Shown piece after piece: positions 32,672 through 43,349 of a stretch of 64,000 bases of DNA; position 1 is the stretch's first letter, and each line of letters starts with the position of its first letter. The translations under genes and the position numbers were made by a program. The notes below the pieces were generated by a model, which was not told where the DNA came from, ran no database searches, and worked only from the letters and a program-made list of their open reading frames with translations. Origin of the DNA: Croceicoccus pelagius. Lineage in GTDB: Bacteria; Pseudomonadota; Alphaproteobacteria; Sphingomonadales; Sphingomonadaceae. The DNA lies in the NCBI RefSeq assembly GCF_001661915.1, contig NZ_LYWY01000032.1, positions 248,001 through 312,000 of the forward strand, written 5' to 3'.

Positions 32672-33114
32672 GCGATCCCGTCGGCATCCGCGCCTGGCAG
32701 AGGCTGGATGCACGGACCACGACTTCTGGGGCATTGTGTGCAGCGGACATTGCCGCGCTGGCCGACATGGGTGTGCGCCGGGTGGTCAATCTTGCCATGC
32801 CCGATCATCCAGAGATCCTGCCGGACGAGGCGGATCTGTGCGCGCGGCATGGCATCGGTTTAACTGCCATCCCGATCCCCTTCGATTGCCCGACCGAGGA
32901 GCATTACCAACGGTTCCGCGCAGCCATTTCGGGCGACGATCCGGTCCACGTGCACTGCGTGTTGAATTGGCGCGTATCGGCGCTGTTCTATCGCAGTAAC
33001 GTGGAAAACGGCATGGCGCGGGATCGGGCGCTCGCTCTCCTGGTCCGGCAATGGGATCCGCGCACGTCGGACAATTCCGCCGCCCCGGCATGGGCCAGCT
33101 TCATCGGGTTATAG
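32668..33114 (+). CDS. Protein-tyrosine/dual-specificity phosphatase-like protein
   Basis: 148 residues. The fold of the small cysteine phosphatases is suggested by ADMGVRRVVNLAMPDHPEILPDEADLCARHGI and by the loop DDPVHVHCVLNWRVSALFYR. The catalytic loop reads HCVLNWR, so cysteine and arginine are four residues apart, not the usual five (HCX5R). This shorter loop occurs in some bacterial relatives, and activity is uncertain. It overlaps pgeF (ATGA) and is probably co-translated with it. Substrate unknown. Confidence 0.7.
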   Translation: MSDPVGIRAWQRLDARTTTSGALCAADIAALADMGVRRVVNLAMPDHPEILPDEADLCARHGIGLTAIPIPFDCPTEEHYQRFRAAISGDDPVHVHCVLNWRVSALFYRSNVENGMARDRALALLVRQWDPRTSDNSAAPAWASFIGL

Positions 33115-33119
33115 AGGGC

Positions 33120-33140
33120 GGCAGGGCGCAAGGCCCTGCC
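33120..33140. terminator. Strong hairpin between convergent genes
   Basis: GGCAGGGC (33120-33127) and GCCCTGCC (33133-33140) form a perfect 8-bp stem with a GCAAG loop between the stops of the phosphatase-like gene (+) and the dienelactone hydrolase gene (-). No T-tract follows on either strand, so it is a candidate bidirectional terminator or mRNA 3'-end protector. Confidence 0.45.
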
Positions 33141-33147
33141 GACCGGA

Positions 33148-34038
33148 TCAGAGCGCCTTCAGCATCGACAGATACACGTCATATGCGCGTTCTGCCTCCG
33201 CCTTGTCGTAGGCGGGCGAGTCCGGAACGGTCCAGCCGTGACCCGCGGCATAGACATCGACCACGCCTTCGGCCCCCGCCGCATCCAGCGCAGCCTTTAG
33301 CGCGCTTTTCGCCTCGTGCTGCTTGGCGTCGTCGTCTTCGGCAATACCGATAAGATAAGTCGCACTGTCGACGATCATCTTGTGCGGGCTGGTCGGCGCA
33401 TCGGTGACGAGGCCGCCGCCGTGCATCGAGCCTGCGACTTTCACGCGGTCAGGCGATCCGTGCGCGGCCCAGATCGTCCACGACCCTGTCATGCAGTGTC
33501 CGCGTGTGCCGATGCCTTTCGACTTGTCGACCACGTCCTGCGCGTCGAGCCATGCGACGATGCTGGCAGTGTCGGCCATGACCGTGTCGGCGGAGAACTT
33601 CTCACGATAGGGGCCGACTTTCTTGAACCCGTCATTTTCCATGAAGTCGGCGAAATCCTCGAACATCGCGTGGCCTTCGTCGCGCCAGTAGGGGTCGGGC
33701 ACGATCACGGCAAAACCCTCTGCCGCCAGACGCTCACCCATCGCTTTTGCGGCGGGGCGCACGCCCGCGATGTCGGGCCACATGATGACAGCGGGGTGGT
33801 TGCCGGCAGAAGGGTGGTAGAACCATGCGCTCATCGTGCCGCTGCCCGTCGGGACCTGCACTTCGTTGCCCAGCACGCCGCCGTTCGTGGCGGCCGCGAC
33901 GGAATCGTCGGCATCGGTGCCATAAGTCGAACAGGCCGAAAGGACTGCTACCCCTCCGGCCGCGCCTACGCCCGCGGCAAAGGTCCGGCGGTTCACGCCG
34001 CGGCGGGCGAATTCTGCAAGTTGCTGTTGATCACACAT
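33148..34038 (-). CDS. Exported dienelactone hydrolase family protein
   Basis: 296 residues. The N-terminus combines a twin-arginine signal (NRRTFAAGVGAAGGVAVL) with a lipobox LSAC, so it is probably a Tat-exported lipoprotein. The alpha/beta-hydrolase domain keeps the triad: Cys in TRGHCMTGSW, Asp in IGIAEDDD and His in AGHGWTVPD. A cysteine nucleophile is characteristic of dienelactone hydrolases, though homologues act on varied esters. The ATG 34038 is preceded by AGGAGCG. Substrate unknown; no aromatic-degradation genes are adjacent. Confidence 0.87.
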   Translation of the reverse strand: MCDQQQLAEFARRGVNRRTFAAGVGAAGGVAVLSACSTYGTDADDSVAAATNGGVLGNEVQVPTGSGTMSAWFYHPSAGNHPAVIMWPDIAGVRPAAKAMGERLAAEGFAVIVPDPYWRDEGHAMFEDFADFMENDGFKKVGPYREKFSADTVMADTASIVAWLDAQDVVDKSKGIGTRGHCMTGSWTIWAAHGSPDRVKVAGSMHGGGLVTDAPTSPHKMIVDSATYLIGIAEDDDAKQHEAKSALKAALDAAGAEGVVDVYAAGHGWTVPDSPAYDKAEAERAYDVYLSMLKAL

Positions 34039-34122
34039 TCAATATCGCTCCTGGCGTAACGTCCGCCCATCCGGGAGCGGAGATTAGGAGCGTGGCGACA
34101 GGGCGCAACCCCATGCGCCCGA

Positions 34123-34524
34123 TCAGCCATCATGGAAGTTCAGTTCCAACAGGACATTGTCCGGATCGGTCAGGAACACCTGCTTCAACCCGATGCCCGA
34201 TACGCCCGACTGGCGATAGGCAATACCCATTTCCTCGAGCCGCGCGATGAAGTCTGCGTGGCCTGCACAGTTAAGTGCAACATGATGCACAGCCCCCGTC
34301 GGCCCGCCGGGCTGACTGTCGCGGTTCGCGGAATCGCGGCGGTCTTTGGAAACGAGGTGCAGCACGGGCCGCCCTTCGCCATCGTGCATCCACTGGATCA
34401 GCGAGGGCTCCAGTGGTTCGGGCGGGTCACGACGCGTCAGGCCCACGACCTCGGCATAGAACCGGGCGGAGCGTTCCAGATCGTTCGAAACGATGTTGAC
34501 GTGGTCGAGCGCTTTTACCTGCAT
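34123..34524 (-). CDS. VOC (glyoxalase/bleomycin-resistance) superfamily protein
   Basis: 133 residues forming two beta-alpha-beta-beta-beta modules. The first is KALDHVNIVSNDLERSARFYAEVVGL, the second is GAVHHVALNCAGHADFIARLEEMG to LTDPDNVLLELNF. The metal ligands expected for the fold (His in LDHVN, His in VHHVA, Glu in LLELNF) are present. Such proteins are dioxygenases, isomerases or resistance factors, and the role cannot be assigned. I use ATG 34524 (MQVKAL); an in-frame GTG lies at 34530. Confidence 0.82.
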   Translation of the reverse strand: MQVKALDHVNIVSNDLERSARFYAEVVGLTRRDPPEPLEPSLIQWMHDGEGRPVLHLVSKDRRDSANRDSQPGGPTGAVHHVALNCAGHADFIARLEEMGIAYRQSGVSGIGLKQVFLTDPDNVLLELNFHDG

Positions 34525-34569
34525 GGGCACAGTGTGCCTGACGACGACGCTTCCCTCAACCGCGGGATC

Positions 34570-34905
34570 TCAACCAAAAGCCGCGGCAAGGCCGATCAGC
34601 GCGCAGGCACCGATGAGCAGCGAAAGCTTCAGCCACGAGGCCGGCTCGCCGTAGAAGAACACGCCCACCATGATCGAAGCGAGCGGTACCGTCGCGGCAA
34701 GGATCGGGAGCAGGATGTTGAGTTTCGCCCCGTTGGCCAGCAGCCAGGACAGCGCGAAGAACGAACTGATCAGCACCGCGATCGTCGCGATCGTCCAGCC
34801 GACATGCGTGAAGGCACGCGTCTTTACGAGGAACGAGACGCCGACGACCTGCGTCACGGTGGCGTAAAGAAAGACCAGGACCTGCGCGGCGGAAAGTGAG
34901 CCCAA
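34570..34905 (-). CDS. Small multidrug resistance-like membrane protein lacking the canonical Glu
   Basis: 111 residues and four predicted membrane helices, the size and layout of the SMR/EmrE family. In the first helix the EmrE signature with the essential Glu14 (AEVIGT) aligns to TQVVGVSFLVK here, so glutamate is replaced by glutamine. The C-terminal helix SLLIGACALIGLAAAF is normal. Without the acidic residue, proton-coupled drug export as in EmrE seems unlikely. It may be a one-sided partner, a lipid-type flippase or simply a DMT relative. The TTG start at 34905 is supported by AGAGGA upstream. A hairpin (34928-34946) lies in its leader. Confidence 0.7.
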   Translation of the reverse strand: MGSLSAAQVLVFLYATVTQVVGVSFLVKTRAFTHVGWTIATIAVLISSFFALSWLLANGAKLNILLPILAATVPLASIMVGVFFYGEPASWLKLSLLIGACALIGLAAAFG

Positions 34906-35008
34906 TCGTGTATCCTCTCGTCAGTACGGCACCATCTTCGGGTGCCTTTCTGGCAAGAGAACTACCCCGCCGCCGCCCACGCGGCGACGCGCACTTGTGT
35001 CAGGTGGC

Positions 35009-36019
35009 CTAGCGGCGCGAGAGCGCAGCCTCGCTCTCGGCCATCAGTTCGGCGATGATGTCGGCGACGGGCTCTTCCTTCTTCACCATGCCGACCGACT
35101 GGCCCGCCATCAGCGAGCCGTTTTCAATATCGCCATCGATCACCGCGCGGCGCAGTGCGCCTGCCCAGTAGTGCTCGATCTGCAGCTGCGCCTCGGCCAT
35201 CTCGATGCCTTCGCTATCGAGCAGGCCAGCGACTTCGCGCTGCTTGGCGGTGAAAAGCTCGGTACCCTTGTTCTTCAGCGCGCGGACCGGGATCACCGGA
35301 AGGCGCGGGTCGACCTGCACGCTGGCAATCGCGTCGCGGGCACCGGCGCGGAAGAAGGCTTTCTTGAAATCGGGGTGCGCGATCGATTCGGTTGCACAAG
35401 CGAAACGGGTGCCAAGCTGCACGCCCGCCGCGCCCATTTCGAGATATCCGGCAATCGCCTCGCCCCGCCCGATACCGCCTGCGACGAAGACGACGTGATC
35501 TTCGGCCAGTTCGGGCAGAAATTCCTGTGCCAGAACGCTGGTGGCGACGGGGCCGATGTGGCCGCCCGCTTCCATCCCCTCGATCACCATGGCGTCTGCG
35601 CCAGAACGCAGCAGCTTTTTCGCAAGCGCCAGCGTGGGGGCAAAGCAGATGACCTTGGCACCGGCTTCCTTGATCTTTTCCACGCTGCCCTTGGGCGGAA
35701 GCCCGCCTGCCAGCACGACATGGCCCACGCCATGTTTCGCGCAGACATCGATCAGGTCCATGATCTGCGGGTGCATCGTGATGAGGTTCACGCCGAAGGG
35801 CTTGTCCGTAAGCTTCTTCGTCTCCGCAATTTCGTTGTCGAGAAGCTCGGGCGTCATCGCGCCGCAGGCAATCACGCCAAAGCCGCCCGCGTTGCTGATC
35901 GCGGAAACGAGGTTCCTTTCGGACACCCAGCTCATCGCGCCGCACAGGATCGCGTGCTTCGAACCGAGGAATTGGGCGCCGCGACGCATCAGGGCGTCGG
36001 TCTTCGAATAGGTCGTCAT
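35009..36019 (-). CDS. Nitronate monooxygenase / NAD(P)H-dependent flavin oxidoreductase
   Basis: 336 residues of a TIM-barrel FMN enzyme. Signatures are ILCGAMSWVSERNLVSAISNAGGFGVIACGAM, DAMVIEGMEAGGHIGPVATSVL and FVAGGIGRGEAIAGYLEMGAAGVQLGTRF, the phosphate-binding end of the barrel. Family members oxidise alkyl nitronates or reduce quinones or enoyl substrates (FabK-like), so the substrate is uncertain. Start ATG 36019 (MTTYSK) was chosen. A longer frame to 36097 lacks support. It is divergent from katG with 233 bp between. Confidence 0.88.
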   Translation of the reverse strand: MTTYSKTDALMRRGAQFLGSKHAILCGAMSWVSERNLVSAISNAGGFGVIACGAMTPELLDNEIAETKKLTDKPFGVNLITMHPQIMDLIDVCAKHGVGHVVLAGGLPPKGSVEKIKEAGAKVICFAPTLALAKKLLRSGADAMVIEGMEAGGHIGPVATSVLAQEFLPELAEDHVVFVAGGIGRGEAIAGYLEMGAAGVQLGTRFACATESIAHPDFKKAFFRAGARDAIASVQVDPRLPVIPVRALKNKGTELFTAKQREVAGLLDSEGIEMAEAQLQIEHYWAGALRRAVIDGDIENGSLMAGQSVGMVKKEEPVADIIAELMAESEAALSRR

Positions 36020-36195
36020 AGCCGGCGGATTAGTCCCACCTGCGCCCAGCGGCAAGAGGTACGGGGCGGATACCCCCGTGAAGCCGAGTCGCGCCATTGA
36101 CGGCCATTATCGCGTTGGCGAGCACGCCAATGATCGCTTTTCCCAATGTTTCTGTGCAGGTTTGATCATTTCAGACGATTGACCGGAGCTGGTAA

Positions 36196-38454
<2,259 letters not shown>

Positions 38455-38544
38455 GGCAGCAAAAGGAAGGCCAAAACTCCAGGGCGTTTGCGTTCCCCCC
38501 ACAACGCGCAGACGTCCACCCCCCAACCAACGGAGACTAGGCCG

Positions 38545-38577
38545 CCCCCCGTGCTAACCCACGGGGGGTTCCTTTTG
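38545..38577 (+). terminator. Intrinsic terminator of katG
   Basis: CCCCCCGTG (38545-38553) and CACGGGGGG (38560-38568) form a perfect 9-bp GC stem with a 6-nt loop, followed by TTCCTTTT. It lies 90 bp after the katG stop and before the next small gene. Confidence 0.8.
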
Positions 38578-38655
38578 GGGGATTCACCACGATTGCGAAC
38601 CGTACCTTAACCATCGCGGGCCCATGCTTCTCCTTTGCAGAAAGGGAGAGAGCCA

Positions 38656-38826
38656 TTGGTTACTTTCTTCATCCTGGTCCTCGTGGCCGGGGCAGGCCTT
38701 CTATGGGTCCTGCCCGTCTCGAAGGACAGGACCAGGCGCCTGGCCGCGCAGGTCGGCGGCGGCGCGCTGTTCACCGTCGGCATTGCCGGTATTGTCATGA
38801 ACCTTATGGGGCCAACGGCCGTCTGA
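38656..38826 (+). CDS. Small hypothetical membrane protein (about 56 residues)
   Basis: A TTG start at 38656 stands six bases behind AAAGGGAGAG (38641-38650). The product has two hydrophobic segments, VTFFILVLVAGAGLLWVLPV and GALFTVGIAGIVMNLMG, joined by a charged loop SKDRTRRLAAQV. This fits a two-helix inner-membrane protein. I recognise no family. The ribosome site, the hydrophobic pattern and the position between a terminator and the next promoter argue that it is real. An upstream TTG at 38635 would place the ribosome site inside the gene. Confidence 0.55.
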   Translation: MVTFFILVLVAGAGLLWVLPVSKDRTRRLAAQVGGGALFTVGIAGIVMNLMGPTAV

Positions 38827-38994
38827 CTGCGGTCCACCGGCGGGCCGCCGGGGCCTCCTCGCCCAATCGGGCTGATTGATTGTCGGGTAGGTTCGTTTTC
38901 GGGTCGACTGGCGAACCGCACATTTCGTCGCACCACGATTCTGCACCGCCCAATCGCGCTTGACTGATGGCAAGCTTCGTCTAGTGGCGATGAC

Positions 38995-39006
38995 ATGTTA
39001 TATCAT
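38995..39006. promoter_or_regulatory. Zur-like dyad at the start of the TonB receptor gene
   Basis: ATGTTATATCAT is a 10-of-12 dyad resembling the core of zinc-uptake-regulator boxes (ATGTTATA-type half sites). It coincides with the first four codons of a receptor of the zinc (ZnuD) type. Position and similarity support the idea; only one half-site is good. Confidence 0.3.
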
Positions 39007-41133
39007 TCACGCGCGATCGCAGTCGTTCTCGCTCTTGCCCCCCTGTCCCTTGCCGCCCCCGCCCTTGCGCAGGACGCTCCTAAGCTGGAGGCGGGCGACC
39101 CAACGGCGAGTGACGACTTCCACGACACCATCGTCGTGACCGCCAAGGGTATCGGCCGGATCGACTTTCTTGCCGGCACCTCGACCGTTTCTGGTGAGGA
39201 TCTGCAACGCCAGATGGACGGACAGATCGGCGAAGTGCTCGAAGGCCTGCCGGGCGTCACCGCATCGGGCTTTGCACCGGGGGCCTCGCGCCCGATCCTG
39301 CGCGGCTTTTCGGGCGACCGCGTGCGCGTGCTGGTCGACGGTATCGGATCGATCGACGCATCGAACGCCTCTGCGGACCATGCCGTTTCGGTCGATCCCC
39401 TGACGGCCCAGCGGATCGAAGTGCTGCGCGGGCCCGCAACGCTGCTTTACGGCAGCTCCGCAATCGGCGGCGCGGTCAATGTCATCGACAAGCGTATCCC
39501 GCGCCGCGTGCCGGACGAGTCCATCCATATCGACGCGCTCGCGTCAGTGGACAGTGCGGCCAACGCGCGCGAGGCGGGTGCCTCGATCGACACGCCGCTC
39601 GGCAGCGGCTTCGTGCTTCACGCCGACGGGTCGTGGCGCAAGACCGACGATCTCCATGTCGCGGGCCGCCTGCTTTCTGACGATCTTCGCGCCGATGTCC
39701 TTGCCGAAGCGGCAGAGGACGAAGCCGATGATCCCGAACACGCCGCCGAACTGGGCGAGATGGCCGATGCCCACTCCGTCCTGCCCAATAGCAGCACCGA
39801 GACCAAGTCGGCCGGCGCAGGCCTTGCCTGGATCGGCGACCGCGCGGAAATCGGGGCCTCGGTCTCGATCTACGATACCTACTATGGCGTCCCCACACGC
39901 CCCGGCGTCGAACACGCGCATGGCGAGGAAGGCGGCGATGAGTCAGAAATGGAGGAAGAGGAAGGCCCGGTCGTCATCGACCTCCAGCAGAAGCGCGCCG
40001 ACCTTCGCGCAGGACTTCGCTTCGACAGCGGGCCGTTTGCCGAAGTGAACACACGCTGGGGTTACAGCGATTACGAACATGTCGAGATGGAAGGCGACGA
40101 AGTCGGCACCCGCTTCCTCGTCGATGGGGTCGAAGGGCGTCTCGAACTCGTCCAGCGCGAAAGCGGCACCTGGAACGGAACCGTCGGTGCGCAATACTTC
40201 CGCCGCAACCTCGAAGCCATCGGCGCCGAGGCATTCGTCCCTGCCAATCGCACCGAACAATACGCGCTCTTCGCCTTGCAGGAAGTCGACACCGGTCCGG
40301 TCACGGTCGAATTCGCAGGCCGGTTCGAACATGGCACCGCCGATGCGCCGTCCGTCTCGCTATCGCGCAGTTTCGATGCCGTGTCCGGCGCGATCGGGGC
40401 GTGGCACGAAACCGACAGCGGCCTGCGCTTCGGCCTCAACGCCAGCCGCACCGCGCGCATTCCAACGGCGGAGGAGCTGTTCGCCGACGGCCCCCACGCC
40501 GCGACCCAGCAGTACGAGATCGGCGATCCCGATCTCGACCTTGAAACCGCGCTCGGCCTTGAAGGGTATCTGCGCGGGCGCGTCGCGGGCGTTCAGCTTT
40601 CACTGACCGGATATGCCAGCTGGTTCGACAACTACGTCTATCTCGCCGCCACTCCTGACGAAGAAGACGGCCTTCCCGTCTATGCGCAACAGCAGCAGGA
40701 CGCGGAATACTATGGCTTTGAGGCGGAGGCGGACGTCCCGCTGGGCCGCGCAGGCGGCTTTGCTATCTCGACCGAATTGCAGGGTAGCTATACCCGCGCA
40801 ACGCTTGCTGACGGGACACCCGTCCCGCGCATCCCCCCACTCACGCTGGGAGGTGCTCTCGTCGGCAAGTCAGAGAGGCTGGACGCCCGTATCGGGATCG
40901 AATGGAACGCGGCGCAAAAGCGCGTCGCCGACTACGAGACCGAGACCGGCAGCTTCGCCATGGTTGACGCCTCGCTGGCGTGGAAACCGATGCGGGGTTC
41001 GGAGAACTTCACCGTTATCGCAGCGGTCGAAAACCTGCTCGACGCCGAAGGCCGCCGCCACGCCAGCTTCACCAAGGACTTCGTGCCGCTGGCAGGCCGG
41101 AACTTCAAACTGAGCGCGCGCTTGAGCCTTTGA
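38995..41133 (+). CDS. TonB-dependent outer-membrane receptor, ZnuD-type (probable zinc uptake)
   Basis: 712 residues. A signal peptide (AIAVVLALAPLSLAAPALAQ) leads to the TonB box and plug (HDTIVVTAKG, IGEVLEGLPGVTASGF, GFSGDRVRVLVDG, EVLRGPATLLYGSSAIGGAVNVID). The 22-strand barrel ends in the outer-membrane signature FKLSARLSL with aromatic/hydrophobic end residues. An extracellular acidic/His stretch HAHGEEGGDESEMEEEEG near residue 300 and the acidic segment AAEDEADDPEHAAELGE resemble the metal-capturing loops of ZnuD receptors. Zinc is thus the likely cargo. No ribosome site is seen before the only possible ATG. It ends at a bidirectional terminator. Confidence 0.88.
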   Translation: MLYHSRAIAVVLALAPLSLAAPALAQDAPKLEAGDPTASDDFHDTIVVTAKGIGRIDFLAGTSTVSGEDLQRQMDGQIGEVLEGLPGVTASGFAPGASRPILRGFSGDRVRVLVDGIGSIDASNASADHAVSVDPLTAQRIEVLRGPATLLYGSSAIGGAVNVIDKRIPRRVPDESIHIDALASVDSAANAREAGASIDTPLGSGFVLHADGSWRKTDDLHVAGRLLSDDLRADVLAEAAEDEADDPEHAAELGEMADAHSVLPNSSTETKSAGAGLAWIGDRAEIGASVSIYDTYYGVPTRPGVEHAHGEEGGDESEMEEEEGPVVIDLQQKRADLRAGLRFDSGPFAEVNTRWGYSDYEHVEMEGDEVGTRFLVDGVEGRLELVQRESGTWNGTVGAQYFRRNLEAIGAEAFVPANRTEQYALFALQEVDTGPVTVEFAGRFEHGTADAPSVSLSRSFDAVSGAIGAWHETDSGLRFGLNASRTARIPTAEELFADGPHAATQQYEIGDPDLDLETALGLEGYLRGRVAGVQLSLTGYASWFDNYVYLAATPDEEDGLPVYAQQQQDAEYYGFEAEADVPLGRAGGFAISTELQGSYTRATLADGTPVPRIPPLTLGGALVGKSERLDARIGIEWNAAQKRVADYETETGSFAMVDASLAWKPMRGSENFTVIAAVENLLDAEGRRHASFTKDFVPLAGRNFKLSARLSL

Positions 41134-41148
41134 TCGGGACGTACGCAA

Positions 41149-41182
41149 AAACCCCCTGCGTCCCTAGGGCCGCAAGGGGTTT
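41149..41182. terminator. Bidirectional intrinsic terminator between TonB receptor and lysC
   Basis: AAACCCCCTGCG (41149-41160) pairs with CGCAAGGGGTTT (41171-41182) with one mismatch. The minus strand continues into TTTTT, making a good terminator for lysC. The plus strand has a shorter TTTG end for the receptor gene. Confidence 0.75.
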
Positions 41183-41229
41183 GCTGCATTTCAGGTCGCA
41201 AGAGGCAGGGCGAAACGCCCCGCCCCCGA

Positions 41230-42498
41230 TCAGGCCGCGTCGCGGTCGTCGTCGAGGCCGTAGGCGGTGTGCAGGATGCGCACGGCCAGTTCGGTTTCGT
41301 CCTCGTCGATCAGGACGGATACCTTGATCTCGCTGGTGCTGATCGCCTGGATGTTGATTCCGCGATCGGCCATCGCCTTGAACATGGTGGCCGCGATGCC
41401 GGCATGGCTTCGCATGCCGACGCCCACGATCGAGATCTTGGCGACCTTGGCGTCGGTGATGATGCGGTTGAAGCCGATCTCGTCCTTGTGTTCTTCCAGC
41501 AGCGCCTGCGTGCGCACGAGGTCTGCGCTGGGCACGGTGAAGGTCACGTCGGTCTCGCCCTTTTCGCGGCCGACGTTCTGGATGATCATGTCGACGTTGA
41601 TGCTGGCGGCGGCGAGCGGGCCGAAGATCTGCGCCACGGCGCCCGGCTTGTCGGGCACGCGGGTCAGGATGACTTTCGCTTCGTTCTTGTCGGCGGCGAT
41701 GCCGGTGATCAGCTGGCTTTCCATGTCTAGTCCTTCGAGCTCTTCGTCGCTCACGATAAGGGTTCCGGGCAGGTCGTCGGCAAGCGGTGCGTCGTCGTCC
41801 ACGAATGAGGAGAGGACCTGCACGCGCACGCCTTCCTTCATGGCAAGGCTGACCGAACGGGTCTGCAGCACTTTCGATCCGACCGAGGCGAGTTCGAGCA
41901 TTTCCTCGAACGTCACGGCCTTCAGCTTACGCGCCTTGGCGACGATGCGCGGGTCCGTGGTATAGACGCCGTCGACGTCGGTGTAGATATCGCAGCGATC
42001 GGCACCGATCGCCGCTGCGATCGCCACTGCGCTGGTATCGCTGCCACCCCGGCCCAGCGTCGCGACGCGGCCATCTTCGCCGATACCCTGAAAGCCCGGG
42101 ATCACCGCGATCTCGCCCGCTTCCATCGAGGCGATGACGGCGTCCGCCTCGATCTCGCCGATGCGCGCCTTGGCGTGGGCATTGTCGGTGTGGATCGGAA
42201 GCTGCCAGCCCAGCCACGAACGCGCCTTGCAGCCCAGCGCCTGAAGCGTGAGCGCCAGAAGGCCCGACGTAATCTGCTCACCGGCAGCTACGACGACGTC
42301 GTACTCGGCCGGATCATAAAGCGGATTGGCTTCACGGCAGAAGTTCACGAGCCGGTCGGTCTCACCCGCCATGGCGGAAACGACCACCGCGACTTCGTGT
42401 CCGGCTGCCTGTTGGCGGCGCACGATGTTGGCGACGCGGCGTATCCGCTCCGTCCCCGCCATCGAGGTTCCGCCGAATTTCATAACGATGCGGGCCAA
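41230..42498 (-). CDS. lysC: Aspartate kinase
   Basis: This 422-residue enzyme phosphorylates aspartate, the entry to lysine, threonine and methionine synthesis. The kinase start VMKFGGTSMAG, the nucleotide/substrate sites SAMAGETDRL and LGRGGSDTSAVAIAAA and YTDVDGVYTTDPRIV are all visible. Two ACT domains follow (VPDKPGAVAQIFGPLAAASINVDMI and GVGMRSHAGIAATMFKAMADRGINI), typical of feedback-regulated kinases. Length equals class II enzymes. It is divergent from ubiG with a 54-bp gap and ends at the shared terminator. Confidence 0.96.
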   Translation of the reverse strand: MARIVMKFGGTSMAGTERIRRVANIVRRQQAAGHEVAVVVSAMAGETDRLVNFCREANPLYDPAEYDVVVAAGEQITSGLLALTLQALGCKARSWLGWQLPIHTDNAHAKARIGEIEADAVIASMEAGEIAVIPGFQGIGEDGRVATLGRGGSDTSAVAIAAAIGADRCDIYTDVDGVYTTDPRIVAKARKLKAVTFEEMLELASVGSKVLQTRSVSLAMKEGVRVQVLSSFVDDDAPLADDLPGTLIVSDEELEGLDMESQLITGIAADKNEAKVILTRVPDKPGAVAQIFGPLAAASINVDMIIQNVGREKGETDVTFTVPSADLVRTQALLEEHKDEIGFNRIITDAKVAKISIVGVGMRSHAGIAATMFKAMADRGINIQAISTSEIKVSVLIDEDETELAVRILHTAYGLDDDRDAA

Positions 42499-42552
42499 GG
42501 CCGCGTCCCCTTCGTTGTGGAATCGGTACGAGCGCGCTGTTAGGGATAGGGC

Positions 42553-43302
42553 ATGACAAGCGCAACTGTATCAGGCGAAACCACTTCGCCCACCATTCGC
42601 CCCGAGGAAGCCGCACACTTCGGAAAGCTCGCGGCCGAGTGGTGGGACCCGAAGGGTTCGTCGGCCATGCTGCACAAGCTGAACCCGGTGCGGCTGAGCT
42701 TCATCCGCAGCGCGATCGACACGCACTGGGGCACCGATGTCACCATCCGCACGCCGCTGGCGGGCCGGACCGCGATCGACGTGGGGTGCGGTGCGGGCCT
42801 GTTGTGCGAACCGCTTGTGCGCATGGGCGCGGAAGTCACCGGCGTCGATGCGGCGGCGGAAAACATCGCGGCGGCGCGCCATCATGCGGCGGGGATGCGG
42901 CTCGACATCGACTATCACGCGGGCGAATTGTCGACGTTGCCTGAAGGGACCTTCGATCTCGTGACATCGATGGAAGTGATCGAACACGTCGCCGACAAGG
43001 CTGCTTTCGTGCGCGAACTCGTCGCACGTCTTGCGCCGGGCGGGTTGATGATCCTCTCCACCCCCAACCGCACGGCGGCGTCGAAACTGCTGCTGGTCGA
43101 CGGGGCAGAGATGATCGGACAGGTCCCGCGCGGCACGCACGACTGGGACGATTTCATCGTGCCCGAGGAACTTGCCGAACTGCTCGACTCAGCAGGGATG
43201 GAGATGGGCACGCCGCGCGGGATCGCCTTTACCGCGATGAAGGGTCTGCACCTCTCCGACGATCTGAAGCTCAACTACATCGTCACGGCAACGCGCCGGT
43301 AA
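42553..43302 (+). CDS. ubiG: Ubiquinone biosynthesis O-methyltransferase UbiG
   Basis: This 249-residue SAM-dependent methyltransferase carries out both O-methylations of ubiquinone synthesis. Signatures are HFGKLAAEWWDPKGSSAMLHKLNPVRL, the SAM site DVGCGAGLLCEPL, DYHAGELSTLPEGTFDLVTSMEVIEHV and HDWDDFIVPEEL. The ATG 42553 is preceded by AGGGATAGGG. Three ubiquinone genes occur in the window (ubiG here, ubiB and ubiE near 61 kb), but far apart. Confidence 0.95.
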   Translation: MTSATVSGETTSPTIRPEEAAHFGKLAAEWWDPKGSSAMLHKLNPVRLSFIRSAIDTHWGTDVTIRTPLAGRTAIDVGCGAGLLCEPLVRMGAEVTGVDAAAENIAAARHHAAGMRLDIDYHAGELSTLPEGTFDLVTSMEVIEHVADKAAFVRELVARLAPGGLMILSTPNRTAASKLLLVDGAEMIGQVPRGTHDWDDFIVPEELAELLDSAGMEMGTPRGIAFTAMKGLHLSDDLKLNYIVTATRR

Positions 43303-43349
43303 CCATCAACCGCTACCCCCTTGCAGGTCATCGAACGGAGACAACGAAG

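Noticed and set aside
34928-34946. Terminator between nitronate monooxygenase and SMR-like genes (GGCACC/GGTGCC hairpin)
   Set aside because: Only six base pairs and no T-tract in the minus direction; kept merely as a leader hairpin in the SMR entry.
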